Shown: positions 1-11,900 of the stretch, one piece after another
Numbering within the stretch: the stretch's first letter is position 1
How the letters are laid out: each line of letters starts with the position of its first letter
From: Dryas octopetala
Lineage: Eukaryota; Streptophyta; Magnoliopsida; Rosales; Rosaceae
Direction: 5' to 3'
NCBI GenBank assembly: GCA_963921425.1
Contig: OY992839.1
Coordinates: forward strand, 312,501 to 376,500
DNA: 64,000 nucleotides
Made by a program: the position numbers and the translations under genes
Notes under the pieces: generated by a model
Told to the model about the DNA's origin: nothing
The model's input: only the letters and a program-made list of their open reading frames with translations
The model's database searches: none

Positions 1-1559
1 AATTATATGGACACTCTTTCTAGACACTTTATATACCAACTCCATCATCTGGTAGACAGCATTCTCAGGCCATTACACTAATTAAAGGCCACTCACTTTC
101 ATTATCTGCTTTAAACACACATTCGTAAGTTACACTCTTACTTATCTTGTATTGTCAAAATTTATGGAGGGAAACATCATGTTCAACATCAATAAGAGCA
201 ACTCAGATGACCAAGGCAGGCAAAAGAACGCATTAAATGAGTTAATAAACAAAAATTTTCCAGTAAAGAAAAGAAGTAAATGCCTCTTCAAGATAAGAAA
301 CCCTTTTCTGAAAAAAGGTTTTCTGGTTGGAGCTAGGGATTGCAAGCACTTCCACTCGTTCGCCCCTACCAAGATCCTTAAAGTAATCCTTGTATCTTGC
401 AATATCAGCAGTTGCAGACATCAAAACCACCCTGAAAATTCATAAATCTATTAAATCCTCGTGTAACCAAATCCCGAGGAAATTATACCTATATTATGCA
501 AAATAATTGTGCTGTTCATATAGAATGTAAGCAGAAAGAGCAAAGTAAAATAGCCTAATGTGTAGAAGAAGTTCAGACATCCATTAAGAGAAAGGCAGGT
601 AGGTGTCAACCTCAAGTTATTGTTCTTCATCAGAAATTGCTTCACACAAACAAGAACAAGATCGGATTCCACAGATCTTTCATGCACTTCATCAAGAACA
701 ATGGCCTTGTAATCAAGCGCATGCAACCCCTTGTCTCGCATTTCATCCAATAAAACTCCAGCAGTTTTAAAGACAATGGCGGACCTGCGAAAACAATAAA
801 GGAAATAAAGATATGAGCACAAAGGTAATGATGCAACACACGCTCTGAAGAGAAAATTGAAATGTGTGATTAGAATATGGACCACAACAGACCTTGGTGA
901 TAAGTGCTTTGAATGGCCTATGTGATACCCAACCTCTCCACCAAGTTCAGAATTACGAGAATTTGCTACCATTTTGGCAACAGCCACTACGGCGAATCTC
1001 CTAGGCTGTGTACATAGAATGGGCTTCAAATTCGCTTCCAGAAGAAACTGCGGAACTTGCGAGCTTTTCCCTTTGATTAAACCAAAAAAATAAACAGTAA
1101 CAAGAAAATAAACATCAACAACATAGAGAGTGTGGTGACAGTGATAAGGAATATGAACAAATAAAGCAATAGAGTGTGAGAGTCGGTGAGTAAAAGGACT
1201 ATTGGTGACATTTGTTACTTCACAATAGAAGAACAAAACAGAAATGCATCGATTTCTGAACATTACATTTATTTTCTTAGTTCTGCTTCCATTTTTTCTC
1301 GGAAACCAAACAGCGAATAATAGACAATAGTACAAAACGGTTCAGACAGTATAGTCTGTATAGATAGTAAACCAGTATAAACGTAGAGTATAAGACTAAG
1401 AAACGTACCGCAACCGGTCTCGCCGACGATGAGAGTGACGCGATTTTCCATGATTTTCTCGACGATTTTATCGCGGAGCGACATTACGGGGAGGGACGCG
1501 AAGTTGGAGGATGATAACGATGACGAGCGCGAAGAGCTGCAAGACGACGATGGAGCCAT
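1..1559 (-). CDS. DExH8: DExH-box ATP-dependent RNA helicase, DExH8-like (5' part)
   Basis: N-terminal part of a DEAH/DExH-box RNA helicase; the rest lies left of the window. Four exons read on the reverse strand: 1409-1559, 893-1070, 611-784 and about 284-431, together exactly 217 codons. The protein starts MAPSSS with a serine-rich leader. Walker A is GETGCGKSS, split by intron 1; then come motif Ia (TQPRR), the DEVH box with LDEVHERSVESD, and motif III (SATAD). The GYHIGHSKHLSPR and VLLDEMRDKGL stretches match the plant DExH8 family, which normally also carries C-terminal CCCH zinc fingers that cannot be seen here. Expected role is ATP-driven RNA remodelling. The first three introns are GT-AG. 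The end of exon 4 has no usable GT before the in-frame stop, but an AGAG/GC site at 283-282 gives a phase-0 border, so a GC-AG intron is possible. Family assignment is strong; the exact orthologue is from memory. Confidence 0.88.
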
Positions 1560-2318
1560 TGTCGGAAACCCTTCGTTTTCTCTCTCTGGCTCTCTGCTCA
1601 AAACAACGACCAGTGGAGTGGAGTGGAGTGGAGTGGATTGGAATTTAGGAAATGTCTTTTGGTCTTGCAAAAGCGAAGGAGAAAAAGAGTAGTAGTCGCT
1701 CAGTCTCTCCCGCGCCTTGGTCCTTTTTTTGCAGGAGCTATGATCGGAGACGGTAAGCTTTACGTGGGCTTGAGTAGGTACAACGTCATGACTACGGCCT
1801 CCTGCTAAAAGTAAACGAGTCAATAAGCATTTCCATTTCATTTTGACTTTTGCTTCAATTTTGACCAATCGTGTGCGCCATTTGGAGCACGTACGCTGTT
1901 ACGTGCAGTACGTTGAACGACCCCCAAATACTTCTTGGACACGTCAATTGTGGAGTGTGGGTCCCGGTAAGGTGATCGTGGGAATCTATGTTGTGGGTCG
2001 TCGATTCCTCGTTTTGCAGACTGCTCGATCCCATTGATCCCTTTGATTTTGTTTTCTCTTTTCAATCTCTGCAGTCTGTGATTATGATGCAGAGGAATGC
2101 TATCTACATTTTTTATTTTCTTTTTTCGGTAATAAAAATGGCTTATTGCCTAAGTAATATGATGGTAATACCGCCGAGTAGTATTATTAATCTTCATTTA
2201 TTAATATACCTAAATTAGTAACACTTAAATCATTAATACAATTGATGGTGTTCAATAATACTAGAGATTTTAAATTTATATCTAAATTTGAATACCAAAT
2301 TATGGGTCATTAAACATA

Positions 2319-2519
2319 CAGTAGTGCTACATATACCACATTTTTATACCATAATTTCATACCACCTTATGTGGCAACTTACATGGCATTCATACATTGC
2401 ATACTAAAAAATAAAAATAAAAACCTAAAAAGGAAAAGAAAAACTTTGTCCAATAAAATAATGACACGTCAGATGGTATAAAAATGTGGTATAAGAATGT
2501 GGTAAATATAGCATTATTC
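2319..2519. mobile_element. MITE, 201 bp, with 9-bp target-site duplication (Mutator-like?)
   Basis: The two ends are imperfect inverted repeats of about 60 bp. The left end reads CAGTAGTGCTACATATACC; the reverse complement of the right end reads GAATAATGCTATATTTACC, and both continue into tandem ATACCACATT-type motifs. The element is flanked by an exact 9-bp direct repeat, TTAAACATA, at 2310-2318 and 2520-2528. A 9-bp duplication is typical of Mutator-like (MULE) transposition. There is no coding capacity, so it would be a non-autonomous derivative. Confidence 0.8.
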
Positions 2520-3229
2520 TTAAACATATCAATATTTTATCTGTTATGAAATAAATAATTTTTATGGTGGATTATGTATAAATCAATAAAATACCTTTTT
2601 TTGGATCTAAATTTGAGATATAAATTTGGAATTCCTATTAGTGTTTAATGATGTTATGATCATACCTACAAATTTCTCTATTTGCCCTAAAGCCCCACGA
2701 ACGATCATTCTAGCTTTTTCTTGAAAAAAAATATTTAACTTCTTTTTCTTTAATTACACTTGAAAAATATTAACAAAAAAAAAAAGACATTGTAAAATAA
2801 TCCTTTTATTCCCTTACATATGGAAATTGCTTCCAAATTAAAATTTTGGTTAATTAGACTATCAAACTTCTAAAAATAGGTCAAAGTATGTCAATTTTCT
2901 AGAATTTCATCAAATGTTCCATCCAAAATATTGTATAAGGGAAAAATGGACAACGCACAACCAAAACATTACATGAGTCATATATGGTTTGACTTGACTG
3001 AGACTTATTCCGTTTCTCAAAATCTATGGCAAGATAAAGAATAAAATTTAGTCAAATTTTGAGTGTATTGGGACAAGCCAACAAGACCTATGCAAGGCTT
3101 TAGGCCTGAATTGTTCAGTTTGCCCTCACATTTTCTCACTCCATGACCCTCCCTTCCCTATGCAAGACCTATGTAAGGCTGGTGGGTGTTATGGTGTAGT
3201 GTTATGTATTTTAATAATTAGAGGCAAAG

Positions 3230-4540
3230 ATGGAAGCAAGGTGAAAAATTTCGATTTTTTGGGGTTTCGAAATTTTAACACGAGTTCGTTAATTTTTCGC
3301 CAATATTTCGCCGAAATTATTGAATTTTGTGAAATTTGGCGAAGTTTCATCGAAATTTCGCTCAATAATACAAAGCCAGCCATTTTTCTGTGTCTTCTCT
3401 TTGCTAACATGTGATCGGATCACCAACTCCGGCTGCATCTCAGCGAAATAAGACCACCTGCGTGATTGGGGAAGGAGGAGAGAGAAAAGAGAGAAGAGGG
3501 AGAAGGGAGAAGAGGGAGAGAGGGAGATCGGGGAAGAAGGAAGGAGGTTGGAACAAATCGAGCAGGGAGAGAGAATTAATGATAGTGGGTTGAGACTTGG
3601 GAGAGATAATTGATGTCAAGGAAGACCGGAAGAGGAGAGAGTCACGAGAGGAAAAAGGAAAGAAAGAAAGAAAAAGAAAAGAAAATGAAGGAAAAATAAA
3701 AAGAGAAAGGAAAGAGAAAGTCATGGGCCTTAATCACTCACTGTCCGAGTTGTGCAAGTAGAAAGGAGTCGAAGGACTCATTAATACAGAATCAATCTAT
3801 ATACCTTTTACTTTCAAAAAACTTTGCATCCAAATGACAAAAAAAAAAAAAACTTTGCTTCCACTGTGAACTAACAATTTATGGAAAACTAAAAAGCTAA
3901 CAAACTAATACCTTAATTGTTAAAATAAATACAAGTTGAATATGGAAGCCCAATAGTTCGAAAAGTTAAAAAATGAGTCCAACTAATTTAAAACAAAAAT
4001 TATAAAATTAACCAAAAATATTTTATTTTTCAAATGAATTTTTAAAATATTTAAAATATTTTTTAAAATAAAGCTTGAAAAAATAGAGTCTCACAATCTA
4101 TCCCCCTTAAAAGAATTTCGTTCTTGAAATTTTCAAAGAAAGTAATAATTGAACAACTTCAAACAAGCATAAGAACAATAATTTAAAGCTCTGAAAAATT
4201 ATTTTCATTTATAAAAAATTGGAAATAAATTACTCAAACTCTAAGGTGTTTGTTCTATCAAACTTATGTAATTATTAATTAGTAAACTATTTTTTTAACA
4301 GTATTTGCCTCTAGTGCATATTATATTTATTTTATATTATATGAAACCTATTATATAATTTAGTTTTTTCAATATTTTTTATCAATGTAGTAGATAATAT
4401 GTTAAATAAACATATAGTAAAGTTTCATTCAAAATTTCTGTATTTTGATAACAATTTCCGTCGTTTTCGTCTAATTTCTGTCGAAATTTAAAAATGTTCG
4501 AAATTTTCTCGAAATCCGAAATTTTATTTCTTGGATGGAA
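3230..4540. repeat. degenerate TE-like segment rich in CGAAATTT motifs
   Basis: Two blocks (about 3240-3370 and 4430-4530) are dense in CGAAATTT-type words in both orientations, and between them lies a GA-rich stretch. Near 4096-4135 is a phrase, CCCTTAAAAGAATTTCG, of the kind seen in remnants of plant LTR retrotransposons. I could not define borders or target-site duplications, so this is a loose call of old repeat DNA. Confidence 0.3.
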
Positions 4541-5041
4541 AGTTGAGGGAACAATTTTGAATGTGATGGGAAATTAAATTGGTGGGATTTATGTAGAAGC
4601 TCAATACAATAATTAAAGAAGGCAAGAATATGCTTTTACTCCCTTTAGTTGCTAGGATTTCTAATTTAAAACCATACAATCATACACGTAGTTTAATTTA
4701 GATTGCCACCTAAATCCAAATTCCTAATTTTCGTAATAATTTTCGACAATTTTCTGAATCATATTTCACATATTAAAAAGTGAGAAAACAAAATCAGTTG
4801 CAAACTTGCAATTTGCGAAAAGAAAAAACCTACACAAAATATCCATTTACAAAATAGAGTTTATTTTCGTCCACCCATTTACACAATGGACGGTCGTGAT
4901 CGTCTAACCCACAGATGTATTATTTATTTATCTAATTATTTTTAGGACGTGTCACGGGAAAATTTCCATCGGCTTAGACTACCATTGATACCGCCAAGAG
5001 TGAGCAGGTAGAGCGAAGCAAAGCATCGATCGAGAGACGGA

Positions 5042-7360
5042 ATGGCTTCTGGGTGGGGAATCACAGGGAACAAAGGCCGTTGCTACGATTTCTGGATCGA
5101 CTTCAGCGAGTGCATGTCTCGCTGCCGCGAGCCCAAGGACTGTGTTCTCCTTCGCGAAGACTACCTCGAGTGTCTCCACCACTCCAAAGAGGTCACTCTT
5201 TCTCCAATTCATGTTTCTATTAGTCAGATCGCTGTACAAACCTCCATTTCAGCTTCTATTTGTTTTTTTTTTTTCTGGATTAATCTAGCCGTATTCAATT
5301 CAAGCTCTAGTTTCCCTCAATTGATTCGTCGATGTTGGTTTCAAGCTTTCTGCAGACAATGTGGCGTATAAACCCTAGGGCCTAGACCACCAGCTTAATT
5401 CCGATTTCCAAGTCTGCTTTTAATTGCTGATTTAGGGTTTTATGAATAAGCCGTAAGTGTTGGCATCATACATGGGATGGCTATTGTGTACATTAGAGAA
5501 AACAGCGTGGGTTATTCTTGTTTGAAGTGAAGGGAGATTAGTAGAATTAGAATCTTCCTAAAAATTGAGAACCTATTTCGCAGAAATGGCATTTGCTCAC
5601 GAATTGTTTATAATAGGTCTTGAAAAAATCTGAATATCACATTGTTTGCTTTGGGCATCTAAGGATTATTCTGACGAACAGCTTAAAAGTGTGAGGTTAT
5701 TGGCGTAGTTGATTTGTGTTTCTTAGAATGAATGGCTTATGCTCAACCAAAGCCTTTGATATTGACTTCCTGTTATCTTCACAGGACTAGGAACATTATA
5801 ATTTTATAACTGATAAGGTGATAACCTCTCTATTTAAGGGCAGGATATGTAATAGCCAGGAGCATTTGAGTCCCTGTAGCTACCTTGCGCTAAATTAATG
5901 TAATTATTGGTAACCACGTTACATGTTAGGGTCTCCCATTGAAAAAAACAGTTTACATATTAGGGTCATCATTATCAAGGCTTCCTTTTTCATCAATATT
6001 GTTGCCACCTTTATAGGATCTTTATTTTGTAGCTTCACGCAGGCTTTACAGCCCAGAACTTTTAATCTCACATGATAGCTAACAAATGTTGCCCAATTTC
6101 ATCTTGGGGGGAATTTTTCTTGTCTTAGTTGTTTATCTTCTTCGAGAGCAACTGGTCTTCTTGATCTATTTTCCTTAAATCAAGGAAATATGAGTCGAAG
6201 TTTCAATGGTAAAATTAGCTTTAAGGTGCTTTAAGCTCAAAATTAGCTTCAATTGAAATCTCTTCTTTTCAGTTTCTCTTTTCTTTTGGTGGGGACTTAC
6301 ATATGCATTTTCAGTTTCTTTTTCTGGTTTTCTGTTCTTTAGTTTTATTAGCAAACATTACAACTGGAGAAATGCTTGGGAATAATCTTGACTCAGAGTG
6401 CATGATACGATTACGTATCAACAATTTCGAGATACAAACCTAGGCGTTGTATGGATTTTTAGTTTTTATGAAGTGTATGGCTGACTGAGCATCAAGGCTG
6501 TCATGCTTTGTTGCTAATGTAAATGACATTACATTTTAGGTTTCATCCACTACAATATAATCCAATGTTATATCAAAAGTTTCTTAAAAAATGCTACATC
6601 AAAAGGTGAGTTCAATGAATTTATAATAGCAGAATGACAGTATAACTGGAACAATAGGGATCTTCTAGAAAGTTTTGCTCTATCAGCAAGGTCCAAAGGA
6701 GAAGGAGAAAACTCGAAACGTTAAATGATTGCCTTTGGATCATCATCCTAGATTCTTATTACTCTTCAATATTCTTATAAACTATGGGTGGGGGGAGGAG
6801 AATATCATAACCTGGTTTATAGTGTATTGGCTGATTTTAAAGCTGTCGGGAACTTTTGAATCAAGATGTCAATCTCATCTCTCACATAATTAGCTCCCCT
6901 GGTCAAGGTAATAAAATTATCCAATGGGTTTTCTTCATAGTACACATGCGTCATTCATCTTGGGTTATGACTAAAAATATTTCTTAACCTTTTGGTGTAA
7001 ACTTGCTGAACAACACGTGAATTCGAAATTTAGTGGTATAATTTGGTTTAGTAGAACACAACCAAATTGGTAGCTACATCTCTCTTATAAAACAGGAGGT
7101 TATTAGTTCAAATTGCCCTTCCCCCTCAAATTCCCCTAAATGTTATAACTTGTAAGTAATAATATACTTTGATTTGCATCTGCACACGTACAGTTGTCTT
7201 CGTTTCATTTGCTAATTCTGATTCACATTATGGTGTCTCTGCTTATTTATTATTGCAGTTTCAACGAAGAAACCGTATTTACAAGGAGGAGCAGCGTAAA
7301 CTAAGAGCATCTGCACGGGCCAAGAAGGGTGGAGATGTTGATAACCATCATCATCCGTAG
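5042..7360 (+). CDS. NADH dehydrogenase (ubiquinone) iron-sulfur protein 5, 15-kDa complex I subunit
   Basis: Two exons, 5042-5191 and 7259-7360, separated by an unusually long 2067-bp intron, encode 83 residues. The protein begins MASGWGITGNKGRC and has the twin CX9C pattern of this family (C14/C24 and C34/C44, with C28 between). CX9C proteins are imported and oxidised in the mitochondrial intermembrane space by the Mia40 pathway, and NDUFS5 is an accessory subunit of respiratory complex I. The second exon is basic (FQRRNRIYKEEQRKLRA) and ends in a histidine-rich tail. Exon 1 ends AAAGAG before GTCACT, and exon 2 opens after TTGCAG in phase 0. The length matches plant homologues. It lies next to the DExH8-type gene, as I recall for Arabidopsis chromosome 2. 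Confidence 0.93.
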
Positions 7361-8370
7361 CAGAAATCAATGTGATCTTTTGAACTGAAGAAATAATAAA
7401 AACGTGTGGAGATCAGATGTTGTATTTTTTGACCAGACTGGCATTTTACTTGATTATGTTATCTGTTTGTTTCCCCTGGAATGAGTGTAGGCCTCGTTGG
7501 TCTATGCAATAAGATAATGGTCAATTTATTTTATCTTGCAGTAGCTGCAGATTGGGCATTGATTTGCTTGGTGAATTAAAACGGTGTTTCTGCTCTCCAG
7601 ACTAATATGACTCGTGGAATATAAATCGTTTCCTTCTTAAATTCTTTGTTTATTCTTTTTCCATCAGTTGCTGATATATCCAACAGGCTCAAATGGTTTC
7701 TGAATTTTCCTATATCCTTTGAATGGTTGTTAAAGCTCACGCTTCGGTTCTTAGACTCTGAATTATCCTTTCGACTACGGTCTAATCCACCATTTTATGA
7801 TCTACATTGAATATTTGTCATGTCTCCCTTCGGTGACTACTAAAGCAAGGGTGAGCATGGCACTGTGAATTAAATAGGACTTTGGTGTCCAAAATCAAAA
7901 AGGAATTGAGCATGATTTTTTTCTTTTAAATATATAGAATGAGTGGCAATTACAATAATTAAGAGTTACGAAAAGAAATATGATGAATAAAAGGGGTATA
8001 ACTATGAAATATGATGTTTTACAGTTTACTCATCTTTTCTTTTAAGTTGAATTTGTGTTTGTGTAATTATGTCTAAAACCAAGTCACTTGGAAAGATAAT
8101 TATGTAAAAAACTTAAAATGAGATAGTTTTTACAAGATTAACAGAAAAAAGAAAAGAAAAAAAGACTGAGGATCTAGGAAGACAATACCTCGTCTGCACG
8201 TGCGTTCACACGCTTGGTCCCCATGGGTTTTAACGGTCTAGATACAAATATCCGTAAGTAGATGACAATCAGGTTGTTTAAATTATCAAGTTTATTATAG
8301 AGTCGTATATATTGCTGTGCTTAGCGTAACAGGTTATCCATCCCATATTTTAATCTGGAGACGCCTACCG
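7361..8370. other. intergenic spacer, no gene seen
   Basis: 3' flank of the complex I gene followed by the promoter region of the SR-protein gene. AT-rich, with no coding exon or recognisable element. Confidence 0.5.
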
Positions 8371-8444
8371 TCTCTCAAATTCAAAACCCTAATCTACGAA
8401 GCTTTACCCTTTGCGCTTCACTGCGATCCCCAATTTCAACGGAG
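8371..8444 (+). other. likely 5' UTR exon of the SR34A-like gene
   Basis: A GAG/GTAAGC donor at 8445 and a TTTTTCTCAG acceptor ending at 8964, just before the start codon, suggest a spliced leader with a 520-bp intron, as is common in SR genes. The transcription start is not resolved, so the left edge is approximate. Confidence 0.5.
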
Positions 8445-8728
8445 GTAAGCTTTACGCTTTGATTGTTTCATCTACCACTTGCGAAGTTGCGAACCCTAAA
8501 AAATCCAATGTTTCAGTCTTTTCCGTGTTTGCTTGCCAAGAAATACATGATAATAGAAAGAAAATCGAGTTTGAATTCACATCTTCATCTTGTTTTCAAA
8601 TTCACGTTGATTGAGCTCTTTGCTGTACGGGGTTTTAGTTTGATTGTTTCTTTTAATCATTTCACATCCCAAAAGATGAAAAACGTTTCCAAGATTTGCA
8701 TTTCTTATTTATTTTCTTTTGCCTGTAT

Positions 8729-8854
8729 TGCCTAAGCAAACAGGAGCCCTTATTTTTCCGTTTGGTTCGTTTTGTCTCGTTTTGCTATGGGTGCCTAAGC
8801 AAACAGGAGCCCTTATTTTTCCGTTTGGTTCGTTTTGTCTCGTTTTGCTATGGG
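8729..8854 (+). repeat. perfect 63-bp tandem duplication in the 5' UTR intron
   Basis: Positions 8729-8791 and 8792-8854 are identical over all 63 bases (unit begins TGCCTAAGCAAACAGG). It lies within the proposed leader intron of the SR34A-like gene. Perfect identity points to a recent duplication. Confidence 0.95.
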
Positions 8855-8968
8855 TTTTGTTTTGTTTTCGATTTTTTTTTATTGAGATATAATATTATGT
8901 GTGTTTAGGGGATATGATAGGGTTCTTAATATCCAACATTCCAATGGATGTGACTTTTTCTCAGGAAA

Positions 8969-11900
8969 ATGAGCAGCCGTGTAAGCAGAACTCTCTACGT
9001 TGGGAATCTGCCTGGTGATATACGCGAGAGAGAGGTGGAAGAGTTGTTTTTCAAGGTGATTTAATGTGTTATTGTTGTTTGAATTGATGCCAACGTGATA
9101 TGCCGTGCGATTTTTAAGTTAAAGTTGTGTGAAATGCATTTTCTTAGAATCCACCAATCCACATGTGATGTCTGAACAATGAAAGTTGTGTACCATAGTC
9201 AGAAGCTAGATATGGATGAGGGGGCATCAAATACATATGGTGAGCTACAACAATAGTTAAAGATCCTAACATAGCTAGGTCAATAGATAATTGAGCATGC
9301 CATGACGTTGTTAGGATCTCATATAGGCCTTTATGGCCCTGGCCGGTAAATGGGCCTTTATGAGCCTCTAAAATATCTTTTAAACTTTTATAGGTAGAAG
9401 TAGAAAATGCATCAACAGGTGCAGTCATGTTATTTAAAAACAATTGAATTTGGAAATTGGGAATCAACAGACATGTCTTTTTCCCTAAACACGTTTCATC
9501 TTGGTATTACCTTTCTTGGGTGTGGAAATTATGTTGTAGCCTGTAGGGTGGCGGAGTGGCAGATGCTGATGGGTTTACAATAATAGTCATTGGTGAGACT
9601 GACTTTGGTTTCTAATTTTCTTTGCAGTATGGACGCATAGCCCATATTGACCTGAAGGTGCCACCTAGGCCCCCTGGTTATGCATTTGTTGAGGTGAGCC
9701 CTGGAATAGTCAGTTTTATTCTATTTATTTGTTGTTTCCTTTACCTTATTGTTTCAATAAGTTTTTTTTTCTCTGGTAGTTTGAAGATGCTCGTGATGCT
9801 GAAGATGCACTTCGTGGTCGTGATGGCTATGATTTTGATGGGCATCGTTTACGGGTAGGCTATCATGCTTGCATGTTATGGTAACTGGGGTACTTCAAAT
9901 GGACATAATATTCTAATGTATATCTCTGTAGGTTGAACTTGCACATGGTGGGCGTGGACATTCATCTTCTTCAGATCGTCATAGTAGTCATAGTGGTGGT
10001 CGAGGTGGACGTGGAATGTCTAGGCGCTCAGAATATCGGGGTATGTATTTTAATTTGATACAGTTTGTGATGTTTTATATGCTTGGATGCATTTGATATG
10101 TTTCTAAACCTATTCATGCTCAATCCACAGTGTTAGTCAGTGGACTACCCTCTTCAGCTTCATGGCAAGATCTGAAGGTTTGTTTTAGCATTTATCAATT
10201 GCAGATATCAGTTTATTATTACTGTTTCTCCATGTATGTCAACTGTCAGTGCATTTCTGATGCCTACTATGCATTTTTATTCAGGACCACATGCGACGGG
10301 CTGGAGATGTCTGTTTCTCCCAAGTTTTCCGTGATGGTAGTGGTAAGATGCTTCATCTTGAAAGGGTGTTTCTTGGTGGTATATTGTTACATTAATCTTG
10401 TAGCAAAGTTAGTCTCAGGAATATTTTAATGTTCTTGTTTTGCCTTTGCAATGTGAGGATAAGTTTGGAAGCATGTGTGTGTTGGAATTATCATTTTTGA
10501 GTTCTTATAAAGCTTATAGAGTTCCTTGCTTTTTCTCTATCTTGTATCCTACTAGTTTTGTTTTATGGCTGATTTTGTTGTTTTGGTGACATAGCTCACG
10601 AGACATCAGAATGTCAATTGATTTAGCTTTCTGTACTATGGTTGTTTTATAGGCACAACAGGGATTGTGGATTACACCAACTATGATGACATGAAGTATG
10701 CAGTAAGTCATGTTTATACTTTCTTACTCCAGACATTGATATTGTGGATAACCTTTGATGAAGTGCATAGGTGCTAGGTGTTCAGTTCACTTTTATCAAT
10801 ACATGGATATGTCTGAAGTTTCTACTCTGGTACATAGATAGGAATCTCAACCATTATTGAAATTTTTTATGCAGATCAAAAAACTTGATGACTCGGAGTT
10901 CCGGAATGCTTTCTCTCGGTCATCTGTTCGCGTATGAGTCTTACAATTTTCAAATTTGTACCCTTCCTCCTTCCCCCTCCTTTGGTTTTTGTTCTTTTTT
11001 TTTTATTTTTTTATAAATATGTATTGTCTCATTTTCTAATAGGTGAGGGAATACGATTCGAAGCGGGACATGTCTAGGAGCCCTAGTCGTGGTCGATCTC
11101 ATTCAAGAGGCAGGAGCTACAGTCGCAGTCGAAGTTATAGCCGGAGCAGAAGCAGGAGGTTTGACCATTTACAATTACACAGCGTAGTACGTGTGGAAAG
11201 AAAAACATTTTTTTTATGTAGTTTATAACTTAATTGCAGCAAGTCTCCAAAAACCAAATCTTTGCGCCGCTCACCTGCTAGATCTCGATCAAAGTCTGGT
11301 TCTCACTCCCGCTCACCTGCTAGATCTCGATCAAGGTCTCGCTCTCTTTCAGGGTATGCATTATTTTTCTCAATTATTCATTGTATCTATTGGTTGATAT
11401 TCATGCTGTCTGGATCTTCACGGTTCCACTAGGTGAAGAATGACTGACATTTTCATTACAATAAATATCTCTTGGCACCACCCTAATTGATAAACCCGCA
11501 TATACTAAAATTATCTAGTGTACTACTAAATTTCTGGCTCCGTATTAAAGTTTAACCAATCGTTGTGTTAACAGATGTAATTATTGACTATTCAGCTTAA
11601 CTGGGTCATTGGATGTGAAATTTTCTCTAACGATTCGTTATGTACTATTTTGTTTAGATTCACAGTTGTATAGCATGGAATTATGTCTTTTGTTTTGCCA
11701 TTTTATTTTCGTATTGCTTCATTCCTTGATTTGCTTGTTCAGCAGCTGGGGTTACCAAGATAGTGTCAGATATCCACCTAGTTTTCATTTTCTTTGCCCT
11801 TTTTGCTTGCATGAAAATTACCTTTGTTTTTCTTTTAGATATGGATATATGCGGCGAACTGGGGATTGGATTTTAGGATCTTGATTGGATATGGTCAATT

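Larger units (their letters stand above)
1560..5041. other. intergenic region with transposon remnants
   Basis: AT-rich spacer between the divergently transcribed helicase and complex I genes. It holds a complete small inverted-repeat element, a GA-rich tract (about 3465-3720) and TE-like sequence. No convincing coding exon was found. The open frames in the GA-rich tract are low-complexity and are not supported as genes. Confidence 0.6.

Noticed and set aside
152..445. Forward-strand open frame of about 97 codons
   Set aside because: It is antisense to helicase exon 4 and has no independent motif.
3411..3724. Open frames in the GA-rich tract (Arg/Glu/Lys- or Ser/Phe-rich)
   Set aside because: Low-complexity translation of purine repeats on either strand; no start context, domain or splice partner.
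9144..9467. Reverse-strand frame of 107 codons, weakly photosystem/chloroplast-like ([15 protein letters not shown])
   Set aside because: It resembles the photosystem I PsaA segment around [21 protein letters not shown], so it is probably an inserted plastid-DNA fragment within SR34A-like intron 1 rather than a gene; too short and isolated to call as functional.
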